Notes: generated by a model not told the origin, from the sequence alone. A stretch of DNA of 64,000 nt from Salinimonas iocasae (GCF_006228385.1 NZ_CP039852.1:1752001-1816000), one strand, 5' to 3'. Positions 11,981-21,610 are shown, counted from the stretch's first letter. Program-made: numbers and translations.

Positions 11981-12769
11981 ATGGGCAGTTTGGTTTGTGT
12001 AGGCCCGGGTATGATTGTTGGTGCGCATTTATCAGCACGGTGCCGCAGCCATATCGTCAATGCCGATATCATTTTTAGCAGTTGCCATCCACTGATGGAG
12101 GACTGGCTTAAAGCACTCAATAATAACTTTCATTCATTGCAGCCGCTTTACGGCGAAAATAAAAACCGCCGGATTACCTATCAGCAAATGATTACGCGAA
12201 TGATGTCAGCGGTGCGTGAGGGCAAGCGCGTCGTTGGCGTTTTCTACGGCCACCCCGGCGTGTTTGCCCAAGTGCCTCATCAGGCGATTGCACAGGCTCG
12301 TGAAGAAGGTTTTACCGCTTCGATGGAGCCCGGAATATCTGCCGAGGATTGCCTTTACGCAGATCTGGGTATCGATCCCGGAGCCTATGGTTGCCAGCAT
12401 ATGGAAACCACGCAGTTTATGATTTATCAGCGGGTGCTGGACACCTGCGGGTATGTCATATTGTGGCAAGTGGCACTGGCGGGCGATATCAGCCTGTCCA
12501 AACGTATGAGCAGCAGCGCTGAAAGAAAAGTATTAGTTAAACTGCTGATGCATTTTTACCCACCCGACCATTCTGTTACATTGTATGAATGCCCGACGCT
12601 GATTACTGACACCTTTCGGGCTGAAACAATACCACTGGAAAAATTGACAGAGGCTAAACTGTCACAGGTGACGACGCTGGTGATCCCTCCGGCTAACCGC
12701 CTAATAAAGAATGACGTTGTAAGCGCTGAATTAGCCGCTATTTCTAAGCACACCGGAGACAAAATATGA
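11981..12769 (+). CDS. Borosin-type peptide backbone alpha-N-methyltransferase (split type)
   Basis: Predicted 262-residue SAM-dependent methyltransferase of the tetrapyrrole-methylase fold. Sequence features match the borosin enzymes, which methylate amide nitrogens of their own peptide substrates: N-terminal SAM loop GSLVCVGPG (2-10), RITYQQMITRM (64-74) with the Tyr and Arg positions that are catalytic in the fungal enzyme OphMA, VGVFYGHPGVF (85-95), MEPGISAEDCLYADLGID (115-132) and ILWQVALAGD (160-169). The fungal enzymes carry the substrate at their own C terminus; this one ends soon after the IPPANR segment, and a separate small gene overlaps it by 4 bp (ATGA). This matches the split arrangement known from Shewanella SonM/SonA. 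A siroheme or cobalamin methylase role is unlikely, as no such pathway genes are near. AAAGGA lies about 11 nt before the ATG. Confidence 0.85.
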   Translation: MGSLVCVGPGMIVGAHLSARCRSHIVNADIIFSSCHPLMEDWLKALNNNFHSLQPLYGENKNRRITYQQMITRMMSAVREGKRVVGVFYGHPGVFAQVPHQAIAQAREEGFTASMEPGISAEDCLYADLGIDPGAYGCQHMETTQFMIYQRVLDTCGYVILWQVALAGDISLSKRMSSSAERKVLVKLLMHFYPPDHSVTLYECPTLITDTFRAETIPLEKLTEAKLSQVTTLVIPPANRLIKNDVVSAELAAISKHTGDKI

Positions 12770-12984
12770 ACGCAGCAGCACTTTTTGCAATGTTGGGTGA
12801 AAACCCTGACATGTCCATCTCAAGCTTAAGCGAATCGCAACATGCGGCCATTGAGCAATGGAAAGCACAGGCAGGGATATTAAATGCTAATCTGGCTATT
12901 GCAGAACCTACCGACCCGTCAGATCCTGTGCCGGACCCAGTCCCTGAACCTGATGATTACCCGAAGGATCCCGAGTCTTTCTGA
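12766..12984 (+). CDS. Putative borosin precursor peptide with Pro/Asp-rich tail
   Basis: Predicted 72-residue peptide. Its ATG overlaps the methyltransferase stop (ATGA, 12766-12769), so translation is coupled. Residues 2-37 look like a compact helical domain (AALFAMLG, LSESQHAAIEQW), the place where a borosin-binding domain would be. Residues 38-47 (ILNANLAIAE) are aliphatic and are the likeliest N-methylation region. Residues 48-69 are a tail with nine prolines, mostly D-P, P-V or P-E steps, ending DPESF. Prolines have no amide hydrogen, so the tail itself could be methylated only at the intervening residues. No protease, transporter or tailoring enzyme is adjacent. The precursor role is inferred from position, size and domain layout, not from a match I can verify. 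Confidence 0.7.
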   Translation: MNAAALFAMLGENPDMSISSLSESQHAAIEQWKAQAGILNANLAIAEPTDPSDPVPDPVPEPDDYPKDPESF

Positions 12985-12989
12985 CATTC

Positions 12990-14717
12990 ATGCGTATCTT
13001 CCTGCTCCTCATTTTCTTAAGCATAGCGATATCCGCTTATGCTGATACCAGTGCGATGTTAGAAGAGGCTGACTCACTAAGGCTGGCTGACCCGAAAAAA
13101 GCAAAACAGATATTAGATGATCTTGACCGAGAGTCATTGAGTGCAGAAGAACAATACACCTATGATTATATCACTATCTATCTCAGCACAATATTGGAGC
13201 AGAACCTAGGAAAGACGGTTAAACGCTATGAAGCGTTTATTAAGCGAATACCGGATAGCCCAACAAAGGTGCGGGCGATGACATCATTGTTGGCATTGTC
13301 AGCATATAAAGGTCACTGGCGCAGGAGCTTTACGCTGGTATCCGAGCTGACATCGCTGATGAATCGTATTGACGCGTATGAGGTGGAGCCGGATGCCTAT
13401 AATGGCCTGTTGCTATTTTACAATGAAGTCGAGCAGCCAGACATGGCTATATCTTACGCGCAAAAAATATTCAGTCATCCTGCAGCGACGTCTTATCATC
13501 AATGTATAGCGCTAACCGAGCAGGCGTCCAACCTCGCTATCTCAGAGCCAGCTGAAGTATCGGAAGATGATTTTTATGATGCTATTGAGCTTTGTAGCGC
13601 GGTTCCTCTGACTTACTACGTCGCGCTTAATTATAACAATTTGCTTAATTTTCTGATTGATAAACAGGCTTACACAGAAGCGTCACTGATTATAAGCGAA
13701 GCGACAGAGCGTATTGAAATCATTGACTTTAAATACCTGACAGCCAGCTTGCTACTTATTAAAGCGAAATTAAAAGTCGCCGCTGATGAACCCGAGCTAG
13801 CAAAACAGTATGCCCTACAAGTTCTTGAGGCTGATGTAGATAAAGAATACAGGGAGTCATTGATTACCGCTTATTCGATTTTGGCTAACATTGCTGCTGA
13901 GCAACAGCAATATCAGCAGGCTTATGAATATGAAAAGAAGCATCGCGAGCTATCAGTTTCTTTATACAACCAGAAAGTGAGCAAATCCCTGGCAATTCAG
14001 GAGGCGCGATTTGATTTACAGGCGAAAGAAAGTCAGATCGATCTGTTGGACAAGAAAAATCAGTTGCTTACAACAGAGTCAAAGCTAGTTAAAGAGCAAA
14101 TCAGCAGTATGCTTCTAGTGATCGGCCTGGCGTTACTGTTGGTTATCATGTTGCTGTTCTGGTCTTATCGCAACAGAAAAATCCAAAAGCGGCTTCATTA
14201 TCTGGCCAGTACCGACCACCTTACCGGTATCAGTAATCGAGGAAACTTTAGTGAGAAAAGTAAAACAATTCTTCAGTCAGCCGGGAAATCGGAGTCTTCT
14301 GTTGCGCTGATATTTATCGATCTTGACCACTTCAAAAGCATCAACGATGCATATGGTCATCAGGTTGGTGACTGGGTATTGATCCAGGTGGTTAATTCAC
14401 TTAATACCATAATATCGGGCAGAGGAATGCAGATAGGCAGAATTGGCGGTGAAGAGTTTGGCATTATTCTGCCGGACACTGGCAGTATTGCAGCAAAAGA
14501 TTTTGCTGAACATTGCAGAGAAATAATTCAGAAAATAGATACATTCGATACGGGATCCCATTTTCAGGTAACTGCCAGCTTCGGTATTGCAGACACCGAT
14601 AGCGCCGGATATAACCTGGATAACCTATTCTCGGCCGCCGACCTGGCTCTTTATCAATCGAAAAAGTACGGGCGAAATCGCGTAAGTTGTTACGAAGGTG
14701 ACAATATCGATCTATAG
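12990..14717 (+). CDS. TPR-containing membrane diguanylate cyclase (GGDEF)
   Basis: Predicted 575-residue c-di-GMP synthase. A signal peptide (1-18) precedes a periplasmic region of TPR-like helices (about 20-340), a short coiled coil, one membrane helix at about 372-393 and a cytoplasmic GGDEF domain. The active site is intact: metal and nucleotide residues DLDHFKSIND (444-453) and GGEEF (486-490). The RxxD inhibitory site expected just upstream of GGEEF is absent (sequence SGRGMQIGRI), so product inhibition through that site is not expected. It starts 5 bp after the putative precursor gene with no good RBS, so it is co-transcribed and likely coupled. The periplasmic TPR could sense a peptide or protein ligand; that the borosin product is the ligand is only a hypothesis. 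Confidence 0.9.
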   Translation: MRIFLLLIFLSIAISAYADTSAMLEEADSLRLADPKKAKQILDDLDRESLSAEEQYTYDYITIYLSTILEQNLGKTVKRYEAFIKRIPDSPTKVRAMTSLLALSAYKGHWRRSFTLVSELTSLMNRIDAYEVEPDAYNGLLLFYNEVEQPDMAISYAQKIFSHPAATSYHQCIALTEQASNLAISEPAEVSEDDFYDAIELCSAVPLTYYVALNYNNLLNFLIDKQAYTEASLIISEATERIEIIDFKYLTASLLLIKAKLKVAADEPELAKQYALQVLEADVDKEYRESLITAYSILANIAAEQQQYQQAYEYEKKHRELSVSLYNQKVSKSLAIQEARFDLQAKESQIDLLDKKNQLLTTESKLVKEQISSMLLVIGLALLLVIMLLFWSYRNRKIQKRLHYLASTDHLTGISNRGNFSEKSKTILQSAGKSESSVALIFIDLDHFKSINDAYGHQVGDWVLIQVVNSLNTIISGRGMQIGRIGGEEFGIILPDTGSIAAKDFAEHCREIIQKIDTFDTGSHFQVTASFGIADTDSAGYNLDNLFSAADLALYQSKKYGRNRVSCYEGDNIDL

Positions 14718-14950
14718 GCGAATATGTGTGACCGGTTCGGTCAGCATAGCGACCTGCAATAATATACCGTCTTAACGTAGATAAACTTACTGGCACTTCG
14801 CTTACGTCCGTTCTGATGAGCGTAACGCCGCTATTCATCGTTTTATTATTGGCTCTTTAGACCAATGAGGCATGCTTATCGTAGAAGACGGGTGGGCTTA
14901 ACACTATTAGGCAAGGTAGTATAAATCGTCAGACTTTGGGCAATGGCATT

Positions 14951-14975
14951 AAAAAAGCCACCCGAAGGTGGCTTT
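14951..14975 (-). terminator. Terminator of fadE
   Basis: Arms AAAGCCACC (14954-14962) and GGTGGCTTT (14967-14975) with a 4-nt loop; on the minus strand the stem runs into a T-tract (14951-14956). The 14718-14950 stretch between the GGDEF gene and this terminator holds only a short TGACCG/CGGTCA hairpin (14729-14743) and no gene that I can see. Confidence 0.9.
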
Positions 14976-14986
14976 CACAAAACAAA

Positions 14987-17437
14987 TCAGGCTGCTGATT
15001 TGTCTTTCTGCTCTTTCGCAGTCGCTGCGATAAGTTCTTCATGGTCGAAATCATCGACATTAATTGTGCGCAGACGACCGGCTTCTGTTTCGCGCATTAA
15101 TGCTGCCTCTTCGTCATTGATGATGCCATCACTGAGTGCTTCATCAGCAAGCTTATCAAGACGAGTGAACGGAAGCTTCTGGCCCTTTTCCTTACAAATA
15201 CGCTCAAAAACCGGCTCACATTTCAGTACATTTTCCAGCGTCTGCTCAAGATCGCCAAACAGACTGCCTTCTTCGCGAGACAGGTATTGACCATCGCCAA
15301 GTCGCGAGCGCGCTGCAGAAGGTTGCTGAAGGATGTTCGCAATCTTATGCTCCATGCGGTCTGAAGGTCTTTCACAGCGACGACCAAATGGGATAATGAC
15401 TGCTTTGAGACCAAGTGCGACAGGCCGCGACGGGAAGTTATCAAGAAATTCGATAATCGCCGTTTCTATATCAAACAATGTTGTCTGAAGTGCCCAGTGC
15501 ATCAGCGGAGCGTCTTCCTGTAAGCGGCCTTCTTCGTCGTAGCGCTTAAGTGTTGCGCTCGCCAAATAGATGCCGGAAAGGATATCCCCCAGTCGTGCTG
15601 ATAAACGTTCTTTACGTTTAAGATCGCCACCAAGCACGCCCATTGATACATCGGTCATAAATGCCAGGTTCGCACTGTAACCTTTCAACAGCTTGTAATA
15701 GCGGGCAGTGTCATCTGAGAACGGTGCTGAGCTAAAGTAGTTGCTGGTAAAGGCAAACCACAGACTACGTACTTTGTTCGACAGGGCAAAGCCGATATGG
15801 CCAAATACCGCCTTATCAAAATCATCAAGCTGCTCCTGACGATCTTCTTTAGCAGCTGCCTCGATTTCTTTTAACACATATGGGTGGCAACGCATGGCAC
15901 CCTGACCGAAGATCATCATGTTGCGGGTAAGAATATTGGCACCTTCCACCGTAATGGAAATAGGGGCACCTTCATATGCACGGCCCAAATAATTATTTGG
16001 CCCAAGCATAATGCCTTTTCCACCATGCACATCCATCGCATCGTTAATGACCTGGCGCATTTTTTCAGTCAGGTGATATTTACAGATGGCGGATACCACT
16101 GAAGGTTTCTCACCCAAATCCACCCCAACAGTAGAGAAGCGAGTAACAGCATCCATCAGGTAAGCGTTACCGCCGATTCTGGCCAGCATTTCCTCAACAC
16201 CTTCCATCTTACCCACAGGCAGACGGAACTGACGGCGAATGCGGGCATAGGCACCGGTAGCCAGTGCACAGGTTTTTGCGCCACCCGCTGCTGTTGACGG
16301 CAGTGTGATACAGCGACCGACTGACAAGCATTCAACCAGCATACGCCAGCCCTGACCAGCCATTTTCTGGCCGCCAATGATGTAATCCAGCGGAACGAAT
16401 ATATCTTCACCACGAATAGGGCCATTCTGAAATGGTGTATTAAGCGGGAAGTGGCGACGGCCAATATCCAGGCCTTTTGTATCTCGGGGAATCAACGCGC
16501 AGGTAATACCCAGATCATCTTTGTCACCCAGAAGTCCATCAGGATCCTGTAACTTAAAGGCAAGACCAATTACTGTAGCAACAGGCGCAAGCGTAATGTA
16601 CCGCTTGTCGAATGTAAGACGCATGCCGAGAATTTCTTCACCTTCCCACTGACCTTTACAAACCACACCGACATCAGGGATAGCGCCAGCATCTGACCCA
16701 GCCTCAGGACCAGTAAGGGCAAAACACGGAATCTCTTCACCACTGGCTAAGCGAGGGAGGTAATAGTCCTGCTGTTCTTTTGTGCCGTAATGACCCAGTA
16801 GTTCGCCCGGGCCCAGAGAATTTGGAACGCCAACAGTGCTCGACAAAACAGCGCTTGTGCCGGCCAGCTTTTGCAACACACGTGATTGCGCGTATGCTGA
16901 AAATTCAAGACCACCGTATTTTTTCTTGATGATCATGGCAAAAAACTTGTGCTTTTTCAGGAAGTCCCAAATTTCGGGAGGCATGTCAGCAAGTTTGTGG
17001 TTGATTTCCCACTCATCTACCATGCTGCACACTTCATTAACCGGACCATCCAGAAAAGCCTGCTCTTCCGGTGTTAAGCGACCTTTTGGAATACCGTGCA
17101 GCTTATCCCAGTCAGGCTTACCACTGAAAATATCACCATCCCACCACACCGTTCCGGCGTCGATAGCTTCCTGTTCGGTACGCGACATTTCTGGCATTAC
17201 CTTCTTATAGAAAGCCAGCAATTTTTTAGTGATATGGGTTTTTCTGATATCAGAGACGCCAAGCGGTATCGCCAGCGCTAAAAATACCAGCCAGCCTAAC
17301 CAGCCAATATCACCAAACAGGGTACCTATGATCATCACACCGGCAGTAAGCGCGATGGTATTGACCAACCCCATACGTTTATAGCTGGCCACACAAAGGG
17401 TCAGCAATACAATTAAAAACCAGACGAACTCAGCCAT
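14987..17437 (-). CDS. fadE: Acyl-CoA dehydrogenase FadE
   Basis: Catalyses the first, FAD-dependent step of fatty acid beta-oxidation (acyl-CoA to trans-2-enoyl-CoA). At 816 residues it matches the long FadE type, close to the roughly 814-residue E. coli protein. Two hydrophobic segments within residues 1-60 suggest membrane association. The dehydrogenase core follows, with [17 protein letters not shown], the [15 protein letters not shown] segment and the [17 protein letters not shown] segment, and then a long C-terminal extension typical of FadE. AGGAG lies 8 nt before the ATG. It is monocistronic with its own terminator and an upstream FadR-like site, so fatty-acid-responsive control is likely. 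Confidence 0.95.
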   Translation of the reverse strand: MAEFVWFLIVLLTLCVASYKRMGLVNTIALTAGVMIIGTLFGDIGWLGWLVFLALAIPLGVSDIRKTHITKKLLAFYKKVMPEMSRTEQEAIDAGTVWWDGDIFSGKPDWDKLHGIPKGRLTPEEQAFLDGPVNEVCSMVDEWEINHKLADMPPEIWDFLKKHKFFAMIIKKKYGGLEFSAYAQSRVLQKLAGTSAVLSSTVGVPNSLGPGELLGHYGTKEQQDYYLPRLASGEEIPCFALTGPEAGSDAGAIPDVGVVCKGQWEGEEILGMRLTFDKRYITLAPVATVIGLAFKLQDPDGLLGDKDDLGITCALIPRDTKGLDIGRRHFPLNTPFQNGPIRGEDIFVPLDYIIGGQKMAGQGWRMLVECLSVGRCITLPSTAAGGAKTCALATGAYARIRRQFRLPVGKMEGVEEMLARIGGNAYLMDAVTRFSTVGVDLGEKPSVVSAICKYHLTEKMRQVINDAMDVHGGKGIMLGPNNYLGRAYEGAPISITVEGANILTRNMMIFGQGAMRCHPYVLKEIEAAAKEDRQEQLDDFDKAVFGHIGFALSNKVRSLWFAFTSNYFSSAPFSDDTARYYKLLKGYSANLAFMTDVSMGVLGGDLKRKERLSARLGDILSGIYLASATLKRYDEEGRLQEDAPLMHWALQTTLFDIETAIIEFLDNFPSRPVALGLKAVIIPFGRRCERPSDRMEHKIANILQQPSAARSRLGDGQYLSREEGSLFGDLEQTLENVLKCEPVFERICKEKGQKLPFTRLDKLADEALSDGIINDEEAALMRETEAGRLRTINVDDFDHEELIAATAKEQKDKSAA

Positions 17438-17506
17438 TTTTACACTCCTGATAAATGCGGCGTTACTCTAGTCAGATTAGTACGGGAAAAGTATTACCCA
17501 GAGATT

Positions 17507-17522
17507 TGAGGTCTGACCAGCT
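17507..17522 (-). promoter_or_regulatory. FadR-like operator upstream of fadE
   Basis: On the minus strand this reads AGCTGGTCAGACCTCA, close to the FadR core CTGGTCnGACC and its flanks. It lies about 70 bp before the fadE start, and its TGGTCA could double as the -35 of a weak promoter with TAATAC 17 bp on. The match is from remembered consensus. Confidence 0.6.
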
Positions 17523-17557
17523 TTCGTAAACCTATAATCTCAGTGATAAAAGATCAA

Positions 17558-17580
17558 GAAAAAAGCGCCTGAAAGGCGCT
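17558..17580 (-). terminator. Terminator of the purM-purN-DUF3108 operon
   Basis: AGCGCCT (17564-17570) and AGGCGCT (17574-17580) form a stem with a 3-nt loop; on the minus strand it is followed by a run of six T (the A-run ending at 17564). It lies 36 bp after the DUF3108 stop. Confidence 0.85.
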
Positions 17581-17615
17581 CGATATAGGGTAAACAACAG
17601 ATTACAGAAAGGTAC

Positions 17616-18365
17616 TCACAGGCGCTCATAAGCATTCAGCTTAATGTCTCCCTGCTCATCACCATCTTTAAATTGCTGTAATCTCACCAGCTGATAATCC
17701 AGCTTAGGCGCATACCAGGCAAATGTTTCACGCGTTTTAGAGTCGCGTACCAGTTTCACCTTGATGGTTTGCAGTTTCCCGTAAGGCAGGGACAGGGTTT
17801 CTTCCCCCAAAATTTTAATACCGTAATTTCTCTTCTGACCCCGGTAATTAATAAAGTCGTAAGCAAGATTTTCATTACCCGCTGCCAGCTGCCGACCCAG
17901 GTCGATTCGATATAGCTGGTTGTCCAGCTCATTATTCCAGGCAAGGTTTTCCTCTCCCTGTACAACAACGGTAGGCTCCGGTTCTTCCTTGAAAGTGATT
18001 TTTATAGAAGAGTCAGGCCCGGTACCAGTGCGAGTGTAGTTGTATTGTGAAGGAATCAGTGCATTGTCATCAACAAAGAAGATTGAGTGCTCAAACCTTT
18101 CATCTGAAAGAAAAAACTTCGATACTTTTGAAGAATACGTTAAAGAAAACTGTTTGTCCGCTAACGGCTCGAGTTTCATCTTAACGGTACCAACGTCGTC
18201 CCCCCATTTGAACGCGGTATAGGTTGCTTCAAAAGGGACTAGCCGGGGCAGGGAAGCGGTCTGGTTCTCTTCCTCCTGGGCAGACAGTGACAGTGGCGAT
18301 ACAGCAAACAGTATCGCCACAGAGATCTTAATCGCTTGCGTAACCGGTTTCCGGAAGAATTTCAT
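17616..18365 (-). CDS. DUF3108 domain protein, exported
   Basis: Predicted 249-residue periplasmic protein with a signal peptide (MKFFRKPVTQAIKIS..., cleavage after LSA). The rest fits the DUF3108 beta-rich family (opening PFEATYTAFKWGDDVGTVKM, closing DYQLVRLQQFKDG). Function is unknown; the family is often found beside purN in related genomes (remembered). It overlaps the 3' end of purN by 38 bp, so it is translated from within the purN message and is the last gene of the purM-purN operon. The ATG at 18365 is taken rather than a TTG two codons earlier. Confidence 0.85.
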   Translation of the reverse strand: MKFFRKPVTQAIKISVAILFAVSPLSLSAQEEENQTASLPRLVPFEATYTAFKWGDDVGTVKMKLEPLADKQFSLTYSSKVSKFFLSDERFEHSIFFVDDNALIPSQYNYTRTGTGPDSSIKITFKEEPEPTVVVQGEENLAWNNELDNQLYRIDLGRQLAAGNENLAYDFINYRGQKRNYGIKILGEETLSLPYGKLQTIKVKLVRDSKTRETFAWYAPKLDYQLVRLQQFKDGDEQGDIKLNAYERL

Positions 18366-18975
18366 TATCAAATACCGCCTTATTTTCCTTCATTGCCAAA
18401 CGTCCTTCGCAAAACCATTTAACCACAAGGGGATAAATTCGCAATTCCTGTTCGCTTACACGTTCGGCTAAATCCTCAACAGTGTCATCATCAAATACCG
18501 GTACACGGCTTTGTACGATCACTGGCCCGCCGTCAAGTTCAGGTGTAACGTAGTGAACGCTGACGCCATGCTCTGTGTCTTTGTTTTCAATAGCACGCTG
18601 ATGGGTATGTAAACCGCGGTATTTAGGCAAAAGTGAAGGATGAATATTTAGCAGCTTGCCGGAGAATCGCGCCACAAATTCAGGGGTGAGAATACGCATA
18701 AAGCCAGCCAGTACAATGCAGTCGGCATCATATTGTGCCAGCAGGTCGCCCAGCGCGAGGTCATAGTCGTCACGCGATGCAAAATCTTTGTGGCTAAGAC
18801 AATGCGTTTTAATCCCGGCATTGCGTGCGCGCTCTAGTCCGAATGCATCAGCATTATTTGAAATAACGGCTGAAATCGAGCCATCAATTCTACCTGCATC
18901 GCAGGCGTCCATTAACGCCTGCAGGTTTGTTCCTGTGCCAGAGATCAGCACACAGATATTTTTCTTATCAGCCAT
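18328..18975 (-). CDS. purN: Phosphoribosylglycinamide formyltransferase
   Basis: Transfers a formyl group from 10-formyl-tetrahydrofolate to GAR in purine synthesis. The 215-residue chain has the N-terminal phosphate loop SGTGTNLQALMDA, the folate-site segment GFMRILTPEFV, and the catalytic Asn-His-Asp set in NIHPSLLPKYRG and TPELDGGPVIVQ. The start is an ATG at 18975, with a GTG one codon earlier, both just after the purM stop. It is the second gene of purM-purN, as in E. coli. Confidence 0.95.
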   Translation of the reverse strand: MADKKNICVLISGTGTNLQALMDACDAGRIDGSISAVISNNADAFGLERARNAGIKTHCLSHKDFASRDDYDLALGDLLAQYDADCIVLAGFMRILTPEFVARFSGKLLNIHPSLLPKYRGLHTHQRAIENKDTEHGVSVHYVTPELDGGPVIVQSRVPVFDDDTVEDLAERVSEQELRIYPLVVKWFCEGRLAMKENKAVFDNEILPETGYASD

Positions 18976-18978
18976 CAC

Positions 18979-20019
18979 TCAGACAATCTCAACCTGATTT
19001 TCATCATCCTTACGATCTTCAATATGGCCAAGTAACCAGGCATTCTCGCCAGCTTCTTTAAGTAGAGCCAGAGAGGCGTCCACATCCTTTTCATCTACCA
19101 CTAAAACCATACCTACACCGCAGTTGAATGTGCGATACATTTCATGATCAGTAATGTTGCCGTTTGTTTGTAACCAGTTGAAAATTGCTGGCCATTGCCA
19201 GCTATTTTCTTCAACAACGACTTTCGCTGTATCAGGCAGAACACGGGGGATATTCTCCCAAAAGCCACCGCCGGTAATATGTGAGATAGCCCGAACCTGC
19301 ACTTTTTCCAACAGTGCTAAGACAGATTTAACATAAATACGTGTTGGTTCAAGCAGGTGCGATTTGAGCGTGCCATCGCCCAATGCATCGTCGAGGTCTG
19401 CGCCACTAACCTCAAGCACTTTTCGGATAAGTGAGTAGCCATTTGAGTGGGGGCCAGATGAACCCAGTGCTATCAGCTTTTGTCCGGCTGCAACCTGACT
19501 ACCATCAATAACATTATCAGCCTCAACAACACCAACACAGAATCCGGCAATGTCATAATCGCCATCCTGATACATACCAGGCATCTCAGCTGTTTCACCG
19601 CCAATCAGCGCACAGCCTGACAATTCACATCCTTCGCCGATACCGGTCACCACCGATGCTGCAGTATCAACGTCAAGCTTTCCGGTAGCATAATAATCAA
19701 GGAAAAACAGGGGTTCAGCACCCTGAACGATTAAGTCATTGACGCACATTGCTACCAGATCTATACCAACGCCCTGGTGCGCATTAGCATCCATTGCCAG
19801 ACGCAGTTTCGTGCCAACACCATCTGTGCCTGAAACTAATAAAGGTCTTTTGTACTTTGAAGGGATTTCACACAGAGCTCCGAAGCCGCCTAAACCGCCT
19901 TTTACTTCCGGACGGTGTGTCCGTTTCGTAACGGATTTAATTCGATCGACTAACTGGTTTCCGGCATCAATATCCACGCCGGCGTCTTTGTAGCTAAGAG
20001 AGGTATTTTTGTCGCTCAC
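18979..20019 (-). CDS. purM: Phosphoribosylformylglycinamidine cyclo-ligase
   Basis: Makes aminoimidazole ribotide from FGAM with ATP. The chosen GTG start at 20019 gives 346 residues and an N terminus ([20 protein letters not shown]) that aligns residue for residue with E. coli PurM (345). AGGG lies 9 nt upstream. The frame extends 22 codons further but without homologous sequence. Diagnostic segments include [48 protein letters not shown] and [10 protein letters not shown]. No clear PurR box was found in the 196-bp gap to the divergent DUF2066 gene. Confidence 0.95.
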   Translation of the reverse strand: MSDKNTSLSYKDAGVDIDAGNQLVDRIKSVTKRTHRPEVKGGLGGFGALCEIPSKYKRPLLVSGTDGVGTKLRLAMDANAHQGVGIDLVAMCVNDLIVQGAEPLFFLDYYATGKLDVDTAASVVTGIGEGCELSGCALIGGETAEMPGMYQDGDYDIAGFCVGVVEADNVIDGSQVAAGQKLIALGSSGPHSNGYSLIRKVLEVSGADLDDALGDGTLKSHLLEPTRIYVKSVLALLEKVQVRAISHITGGGFWENIPRVLPDTAKVVVEENSWQWPAIFNWLQTNGNITDHEMYRTFNCGVGMVLVVDEKDVDASLALLKEAGENAWLLGHIEDRKDDENQVEIV

Positions 20020-20215
20020 GGTTATAGCCCTGATGCAAAAGGATGGAAAAACGCGGATTCTACCAGCAAGTGACTTTAAGTCCAATCAAGTCCTGCCAAA
20101 CCTGCAATATCTGTTGAAAATAGTGGTGAAAAAAATACGTAGATAGACCACAATGTGCCTCAGTTTACTAAAAGCCATGCCAACAACGGCGATAACGGAG
20201 TTCCGGAATCTGTTG

Positions 20216-21610
20216 ATGTTTACTCGTATAAAAAATGATCTGAAGCCTGCACGTTCGGTAGCGAGCCTCTGTGCTTTTATCTTTCCGTTAGTACTGGTAG
20301 CTGCCAGTACAGGAAGCGCCACAGCCAGTACCGTTGTAAAAACAAACGCTGCGAAAGTACCCGTGGACGATCAGTCCGCCCAGTCCCGTCGCGCGGCGCT
20401 GCGTCAGGCGATGGAACAGGTGCTGGTGAAAATGAGCGGTACTGAATCGGTGCTCTCTCATCCGGCAGTACGCAGTGCACTTCAGTCACCTGCACGTTAC
20501 CTTAGTGCTTACCAGTTTGATTACGAAGATGGTCAGCAGTACTACGCGGGCGAGTTTTCCCGCAAAGTGTTGGTCGAACTTTTGCGAGAGGCATCATTAC
20601 CTGTTTGGGGCCAGCGTCGGCCCGATACACTCATCTGGCTTGCTAACCAGGAAAACAGGGACAAGTGGATATTACGGGAAGGCCAGCCAGGAGAGCTGAC
20701 CGCAGTTATCCAAAAAGCGTCACAAAAATACGGGGTGCCCGTGACACTTCCATTGATGGACCTTACCGACAATAGCGCTATTTCGGTCTATGACGTATGG
20801 GGGCAGTTTGGCAGCGTTCTTAATCAGGCGTCCGAACGTTATCGCCCGGAGTTCATTATTGGGGCGCGACTACATCACAAGCCAGAGGATGCTGCACCTG
20901 AATTTCTCAGCACAGAAGAGAAGCTGGAAAAAGCATTGTCAGACAGTAACCTTGCCTTTGCGTATAGCGATGAGAAAAGCACAACATCGACAGGCGGTGA
21001 TAACGAGGCGCCGCACAACGACAATGGGCAGCAGTTGGGTCAGTCTAGAGCGCTGGAAGACACACGGTTTACTAGCGACACGAATCTGGCTGAAACGCTA
21101 CAGTCTGAGAGCGGCGTCAGTGAGAGCGACACTCCGACAAGTGAAACCGCTCCTGAACCGACCATACCTGCACGGTCCGGCTCTGGTGAATATGCGCTGG
21201 AATGGACGTTGCTCGAGGGGGCGGATTCCCAGTTCGGCGTAGTGCGGGCTGAAAGTGCTGAACTGGCGCTCACCCAATTTATGCAACTGTACAGTCAATA
21301 CCTTGGCGAACGGTTCGCTGTATCAGTGGATGCCGATGCAGATACTACCGGCGAGGTGGTGTCTATTTCAGTGGCCAATCTTGATGGGCTGGAAAAGTAT
21401 GTTCATGCCCAGCGTTTTTTAAACGATATGAGCATTGTTAAACAGGCGATGCTTTCTGAGCAGCGCGGCTCGGTGGCGACATTTGAAGTCAGGTTGGTTG
21501 GCACAGTGTCCGATTTTGTTAGTGCACTGTCGCTGGATTCACAGCTACAACCCGTACGAGATACATTCGGCAGGCCGCTTGAAGGACATAATTTCTATTG
21601 GAACGAATAG
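20216..21610 (+). CDS. DUF2066 domain protein, exported
   Basis: Predicted 464-residue protein with a signal peptide (FIFPLVLVAAS..., cleavage near ATA). It matches the DUF2066 family through the opening block VDDQSAQSRRAALRQAMEQVLVKMSGT and the SVYDVWGQF segment; the middle (about 250-335) is a low-complexity acidic, Ser/Thr-rich linker and the last 100 residues form a second folded part. Function is unknown. The ATG at 20216 is preferred because it gives the signal peptide directly and GGA lies 9 nt before it. Its 3' end overlaps the hda start by 13 bp, so the two genes are coupled, a pairing common in Alteromonadales (remembered). Confidence 0.85.
   Translation: MFTRIKNDLKPARSVASLCAFIFPLVLVAASTGSATASTVVKTNAAKVPVDDQSAQSRRAALRQAMEQVLVKMSGTESVLSHPAVRSALQSPARYLSAYQFDYEDGQQYYAGEFSRKVLVELLREASLPVWGQRRPDTLIWLANQENRDKWILREGQPGELTAVIQKASQKYGVPVTLPLMDLTDNSAISVYDVWGQFGSVLNQASERYRPEFIIGARLHHKPEDAAPEFLSTEEKLEKALSDSNLAFAYSDEKSTTSTGGDNEAPHNDNGQQLGQSRALEDTRFTSDTNLAETLQSESGVSESDTPTSETAPEPTIPARSGSGEYALEWTLLEGADSQFGVVRAESAELALTQFMQLYSQYLGERFAVSVDADADTTGEVVSISVANLDGLEKYVHAQRFLNDMSIVKQAMLSEQRGSVATFEVRLVGTVSDFVSALSLDSQLQPVRDTFGRPLEGHNFYWNE

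Noticed and set aside
11981..12769. Reading the first borosin-operon enzyme as a siroheme or cobalamin methylase
   Set aside because: The fold is shared, but the YxxMxxRM, FYGHPGVF and SAEDCLYADLGID motifs and the overlapping small gene fit borosin enzymes better, and no tetrapyrrole genes are nearby.
14464..14838. 124-residue minus-strand open frame over the 3' end of the GGDEF gene
   Set aside because: It is antisense to the conserved GGDEF domain, has no RBS and an odd composition; treated as a shadow.
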